Below are positions 60,146 to 64,000 of a DNA stretch of 64,000 nt, piece by piece. How positions within the stretch are numbered: position 1 is the stretch's first letter; the number at the start of each line of letters is the position of its first letter. Both the position numbers and the translations under genes were made by a program. The DNA is taken from positions 1 to 64,000 of the forward strand of contig JBAYOW010000006.1 of the NCBI GenBank assembly GCA_041678005.1, in the 5' to 3' direction. Origin of the DNA: Sulfurivermis sp041678005 (GTDB lineage: Bacteria; Pseudomonadota; Gammaproteobacteria; Thiohalomonadales; Thiohalomonadaceae). Below the pieces are notes generated by a model. That model did no database searches and was not told the origin of the DNA. It worked only from the letters and a program-made list of their open reading frames with translations.

Positions 60146-61780
60146 ATGAATCTTAAGGATATGACTTTACGCCCTGACCTGGGCATGGTTGGCATGGGCA
60201 CCGGGGCCACCCGCACCCGGCGCCCGGTTTATATGGACTTTTTGCCCCCATGTAACCACGCCTGCCCGGCAGGCGAGGATATTCAGGGCTGGCTGGCGCT
60301 GGCGCAGGAGGGCAAGTACGAGGCTGCCTGGCAGTTACTGGTTGAAAACAATCCATTTCCGGCCATTCATGGACGGGTCTGTTATCACCCCTGTGAGACG
60401 GCCTGTAATCGTGCCTATACCGATCAAGAAGTCAGTGTTCATGCGGTGGAGCGTTTTCTCGGTGATCTGGCGATGGAAAAAGGCTGGACACCCAGATATA
60501 CACCGCGACCAGGTGGTAAGCGGGTTCTGGTGATAGGTGGCGGGCCTAGTGGTTTGTCGGCGGCCTATCATCTGACCCGTCTAGGTCACACGGTCGAGAT
60601 CTACGAAGCAGGTCCGGTGGCCGGTGGCATGATCCACTTTGGTATCCCGGCCTATCGCATGCCGCGCAAGGAGCTGGCGCAGGAGATCCGGCGCGTCGAG
60701 GAGATGGGGGTGAAGATACGTTTGAATCATCGTGTCGATGATGTCGAAGGCGAGAAGATGGCCGGTAATTTTGATGCGGTATTTGTTGCTGTTGGCGCTC
60801 ATCTGTCCAAGAAGATAGATATTCCCGCCCGTGATGCACGCGGCATGCTGGATGCAGTGTCATTCTTGCGCAGTGTCGAGCAAGGCGAAAAGGTGCAGCT
60901 TGGCCGACGGGTAGCTATATACGGTGGCGGTAATACCGCAATGGATGCGGCACGCGTGGCCAAACGTATGGGCGTAGATGAGGCCATGATCATCTATCGT
61001 CGGGATCGGGACAATATGGCGGCACATGAGTTCGAGGCTGCTGAGGCAATGGAAGAGGGTGTTAAGTTTAATTGGTTACGCTCCATTAAGGAGATCGACG
61101 GCTCGACTATAAATGTAGAAATAATGGAGCTGGATGATAAAGGTCTGCCGCGCCCAACAGGTCGCTTTGAAAAGCTGGAGGCCGATTCACTGATCCTCGC
61201 TGTGGGGCAGGAGACTGATACCGGCTTTCTTGGCCGCGTGCCAGGCATAGAGTTCAGGGCCGATGGCACGGTTATCGTCAATGAACAGATGATGACTGGC
61301 GCCGATGGGATTTTTGCAGGTGGGGACATGGTGCCCTCGGAGCGGTCGGTAACGATCGCCACCGGTCACGGCAAGAAGGCGGCAAGACATATCGATGCCT
61401 GGCTGCGAGGTGAGACTTATCGCCCACATCCCAAGCGCCCCATTGTCACCCATGACCAACTGCACTTGTGGTATCGCACTGATGCACCACAAGTGGAGCA
61501 GACGCAGTTGCCGTTGGCGCAGCGCCTTGGTGGCTTCGAGGAAATATTACAAGGTATCAGTGAATATGATGCGGTGTATGAAGCCAAGCGCTGCCTATCT
61601 TGTGGTAATTGTTTTGAGTGTGATGGTTGTTATGGGGCCTGCCCGGAAGATGCCATCATCAAGCTGGGGCCAGGCAAACGCTACCGCTACGATTATGACC
61701 TTTGTACTGGCTGTGCCATTTGTGCTGAGCAGTGCCCATGTCATGCCATCGAGATGGTGCCTGAGACGCAACCGCGCTAA
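60146..61780 (+). CDS. GltD-like NAD(P)H:acceptor oxidoreductase with C-terminal ferredoxin domain
   Basis: This 544-residue flavoprotein resembles the small subunit of glutamate synthase. Residues 20-110 form the N-terminal Fe-S domain (CNHACPAG, VCYHPCETACNR). The FAD motif VLVIGGGPSGLSAAYHLTRL is near 126 and the NAD(P) motif VAIYGGGNTAMDAARVAKRM near 255. An extra C-terminal domain has two [4Fe-4S] motifs (CLSCGNCFECDGCYGACP and CTGCAICAEQCPCH). No large subunit gltB is seen; a pyruvate:ferredoxin oxidoreductase gene starts 21 bases later. It may move electrons between NAD(P)H and ferredoxin for that enzyme. The ATG at 60146 is preferred over the long upstream frame. Confidence 0.85.
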   Translation: MNLKDMTLRPDLGMVGMGTGATRTRRPVYMDFLPPCNHACPAGEDIQGWLALAQEGKYEAAWQLLVENNPFPAIHGRVCYHPCETACNRAYTDQEVSVHAVERFLGDLAMEKGWTPRYTPRPGGKRVLVIGGGPSGLSAAYHLTRLGHTVEIYEAGPVAGGMIHFGIPAYRMPRKELAQEIRRVEEMGVKIRLNHRVDDVEGEKMAGNFDAVFVAVGAHLSKKIDIPARDARGMLDAVSFLRSVEQGEKVQLGRRVAIYGGGNTAMDAARVAKRMGVDEAMIIYRRDRDNMAAHEFEAAEAMEEGVKFNWLRSIKEIDGSTINVEIMELDDKGLPRPTGRFEKLEADSLILAVGQETDTGFLGRVPGIEFRADGTVIVNEQMMTGADGIFAGGDMVPSERSVTIATGHGKKAARHIDAWLRGETYRPHPKRPIVTHDQLHLWYRTDAPQVEQTQLPLAQRLGGFEEILQGISEYDAVYEAKRCLSCGNCFECDGCYGACPEDAIIKLGPGKRYRYDYDLCTGCAICAEQCPCHAIEMVPETQPR

Positions 61781-61801
61781 ATTTTGCAGGATTGAAATTA
61801 A

Positions 61802-64000
61802 ATGAGTGAAAAAAAACCAGTCAGTCAGGCGATAGTTGACGGTGGTCATGCCGTTGCCCACGTTGCCTACCGCGTGAGCGAGATTTGTTCGATCTACCCG
61901 ATTACACCTTCTTCAGACATGGCCGAGCTGTCCGATCTGTGGGCCACGCAAGGCCGAAATAATATTTGGGGCCAGGTGCCGCAGGTCATAGAGATGCAAA
62001 GTGAGGGCGGTGCGGCCGGTACAGCGCATGGAGCGTTACAGACAGGTGCATTGACGACAACTTTCACTGCCTCGCAGGGCTTGCTGTTGATGTTGCCCAA
62101 TATGTTCAAGATTGCCGGTGAGTTGACTTCAACGGTATTTCATGTGGCGGCACGCTCAATTGCTGCACAGGCATTATCCATATTTGGCGATCATCAGGAT
62201 GTGATGGCGGCGCGCATGACTGGCTGGGCGATATTATCATCCTGCTCGGTGCAGGAAGCACACGATGCCGCGCTGATTGCTCATGCGGCAACACTCAAGG
62301 CTCGGGTGCCTTTTATTAATTTTTTCGATGGGTTTCGTACCTCGCATGAGATCAACAAGATAAATTTGATCGCGGACGAGGATATCAAGACCATGATCGA
62401 TGATGAGCTGGTTTGGCAACATCGTCGTCGTGCCTTGAATCCAGATAATCCATTTATTCGTGGCACGGCACAAAATCCTGATGTCTATTTTCAGGGCCGC
62501 GAAAGCGTCAACCTATATTACGCTGCCGTGCCGCAGATCATGCAGGAGAGCATGGATGAGCTTGCCAGGTTGACTGGTCGCCAATATCGATTGTTTGATT
62601 ATTTTGGTGCCGAGGATGCCACTGATGTGATCATCATGATGGGCTCAGGTGTGCATACAGTGGAAGAGACCATCAAGCATCTCAATGCCGAGGGACGCAA
62701 GCTTGGTGTGATTGCTGTACGCCTGTTTCGTCCATTCAGCAACGAGCATCTAATAGCTGCCTTGCCCAAGACATGTCAGCGTATTGCAGTATTGGATCGT
62801 ACCAAGGAACCGGGCAGCGCCGGTGAGCCCTTGTATCAGGACGTGGTTACGGTACTGGCCGAGGCCTATGCCAACGAGCAGCTGGCCGTGTTGCCAAAAA
62901 TTATCGCCGGCCGTTATGGCTTGTCATCCAAGGAATTCACTCCGGCAATGGTCAAGGGTGTATTCGATAACCTGGCTGCCAAACCAGCAAAAAATCATTT
63001 TACTGTCGGCATTATTGATGATGTCAGCCACACCTCGATTGAATTTGATGATGCATTTGATATCGAGCCGGCAACTTTTACCCGCGCCATGTTTTATGGC
63101 CTGGGTTCGGATGGTACGGTGTCGGCCAATAAAAACTCGATCAAGATTATTGGTGAGAGCACTGATCTGTATTGTCAGGGTTATTTTGTCTACGACTCGA
63201 AGAAGGCTGGTTCACAGACGACATCTCATTTGCGTTTTGGGCCTGAGCCGATACGCGCGCCTTATCTTATTAGCTCGGCCAACTTTATCGCCTGTCATAA
63301 GACCAATTTCATCAACCAGGTGGAGATGCTGCATAACGCCGCCAAGGGAGCTGTTTTTCTGCTCAACAGCACAGCTACTGCAGACAAGGTATGGGATACG
63401 CTGCCACAGCCTGTGCAGCAGACTATCATCGATAAACAGATCAAGCTCTATGTCATCGATGCTAGTGCCGTTGCCCGCGATGCGGGTATGGGCAGACGTA
63501 TTAACACCATCATGCAGACTTGTTTTTTTGCCCTCTCTGGTGTGTTGCCGCGTGATGAGGCCATTGCCAGGATCAAACAGTCGATCGAAAAGACTTATGC
63601 ACGCAAGGGTGCTGAGGTGGTACAGCTGAACTTCAAGGCAGTAGATGCCGCTCTGGATCACCTGTATGAGGTCACAGTGCCAAAACAGGTCAGCTCGGTG
63701 ATGGCAATGAAGCCTGTTGTCTCACTCAAGGCACCGCGGTTTGTACAGGAAGTGACGGCGCCGATGTTGGCTGGTCGTGGCGATGCCCTGCCGGTTTCCA
63801 TGATCCCGGTGGACGGCACTTACCCAAGCGGCACCGCCCGTTGGGAAAAACGTAATATTGCCGACTTCGTGCCCAAGTGGGAGCCTGGTTTCTGTATTCA
63901 ATGTGGTAACTGCTCGTTTGTCTGCCCACATAGCGTCATCCGCGCCCGTTTTTATCATGAGAATACGCTCAAGCAGGCGCCAGCAAGCTTTGAGTCGGTG
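61802..64000 (+). CDS. Pyruvate:ferredoxin (flavodoxin) oxidoreductase, NifJ type (cut by window end)
   Basis: The frame is open for 733 codons to the window end. It encodes the N-terminal two thirds of a single-chain PFOR, which interconverts pyruvate plus CoA and acetyl-CoA plus CO2 with low-potential electrons. The pyrimidine domain has AYRVSEICSIYPITPSSDMA near 20-39 and TTTFTASQGLLLMLPNMFKI. The exchange domain has YPSGTARWEKRNIADFVPKW, followed by the first ferredoxin-like motif CIQCGNCSFVCPHSVIRAR near the edge. The second cluster motif and the thiamine-diphosphate domain should lie beyond 64000. It starts 21 bases after the GltD-like gene and is probably in one operon with it. Confidence 0.92.
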   Translation, partial: MSEKKPVSQAIVDGGHAVAHVAYRVSEICSIYPITPSSDMAELSDLWATQGRNNIWGQVPQVIEMQSEGGAAGTAHGALQTGALTTTFTASQGLLLMLPNMFKIAGELTSTVFHVAARSIAAQALSIFGDHQDVMAARMTGWAILSSCSVQEAHDAALIAHAATLKARVPFINFFDGFRTSHEINKINLIADEDIKTMIDDELVWQHRRRALNPDNPFIRGTAQNPDVYFQGRESVNLYYAAVPQIMQESMDELARLTGRQYRLFDYFGAEDATDVIIMMGSGVHTVEETIKHLNAEGRKLGVIAVRLFRPFSNEHLIAALPKTCQRIAVLDRTKEPGSAGEPLYQDVVTVLAEAYANEQLAVLPKIIAGRYGLSSKEFTPAMVKGVFDNLAAKPAKNHFTVGIIDDVSHTSIEFDDAFDIEPATFTRAMFYGLGSDGTVSANKNSIKIIGESTDLYCQGYFVYDSKKAGSQTTSHLRFGPEPIRAPYLISSANFIACHKTNFINQVEMLHNAAKGAVFLLNSTATADKVWDTLPQPVQQTIIDKQIKLYVIDASAVARDAGMGRRINTIMQTCFFALSGVLPRDEAIARIKQSIEKTYARKGAEVVQLNFKAVDAALDHLYEVTVPKQVSSVMAMKPVVSLKAPRFVQEVTAPMLAGRGDALPVSMIPVDGTYPSGTARWEKRNIADFVPKWEPGFCIQCGNCSFVCPHSVIRARFYHENTLKQAPASFESV

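Overview
The window reads as a stretch of a gammaproteobacterial chromosome. The evidence is a complete dcw (division and cell wall) cluster in gammaproteobacterial order, followed by lpxC, a dciA-like gene, an M23 peptidase gene, secA, argJ and a Nudix-ThiE fusion. A convergent pilB-pilC-pilD-coaE-zapD block, an RNase P RNA of the E. coli (type A) form and a meso-DAP type MurE agree with this. The species cannot be named from sequence alone. Pyruvate:ferredoxin oxidoreductase and NnrS suggest a lineage that meets low oxygen or nitric oxide.

Region 1 (1-11.4 kb, + strand) is a Tad/Flp pilus locus: cpaA, tadE, cpaB, cpaC, cpaE, cpaF, tadB, tadC, tadD, an HTH-receiver regulator, a DUF3613-like secreted protein and tadG, mostly with overlapping or touching ends. 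cpaE carries a single in-frame TAG.

Region 2 (11.4-20.3 kb) is the most unusual part. Two short Gly/Leu/Val-rich peptides with matching double-glycine leaders flank a divergent PAS-rich histidine kinase and receiver-only regulator. A colicin V-type export operon follows: HlyD-like adaptor, C39-peptidase ABC transporter and TolC-like outer-membrane channel. The peptide genes have long structured leaders. The second has a Fur-box-like palindrome over its predicted -10. A 28-bp perfect palindrome lies before the export operon.

Region 3 (20.3-22.5 kb, - strand) holds an unannotated c-di-GMP-I (GEMM-I) riboswitch with a consensus -35 promoter and a hairpin that can cover a ribosome binding site. 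Downstream are a 78-residue membrane protein and a REC-PAS-PAS-GGDEF protein, so a c-di-GMP sensor sits upstream of a likely c-di-GMP synthase.

Region 4 (22.8-48.5 kb) is housekeeping: rnpB; mraZ with its promoter and 10-bp-spaced MraZ boxes; rsmH, ftsL, ftsI, murE, murF, mraY, murD, ftsW, murG, murC, murB, ddl, ftsQ, ftsA, ftsZ; lpxC; a dciA-like gene (-); an M23 peptidase; secA; argJ; and the Nudix-ThiE fusion.

Region 5 (48.5-64 kb) holds nnrS, a three-gene cassette (acetolactate-synthase-like enzyme, GT-A-like protein, sulfotransferase-like protein), the minus-strand pilB-pilC-pilD-coaE-zapD-methyltransferase block, and a GltD-like Fe-S oxidoreductase followed by a pyruvate:ferredoxin oxidoreductase cut by the window end. 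No CRISPR array, tRNA, rRNA or intact insertion sequence was seen.
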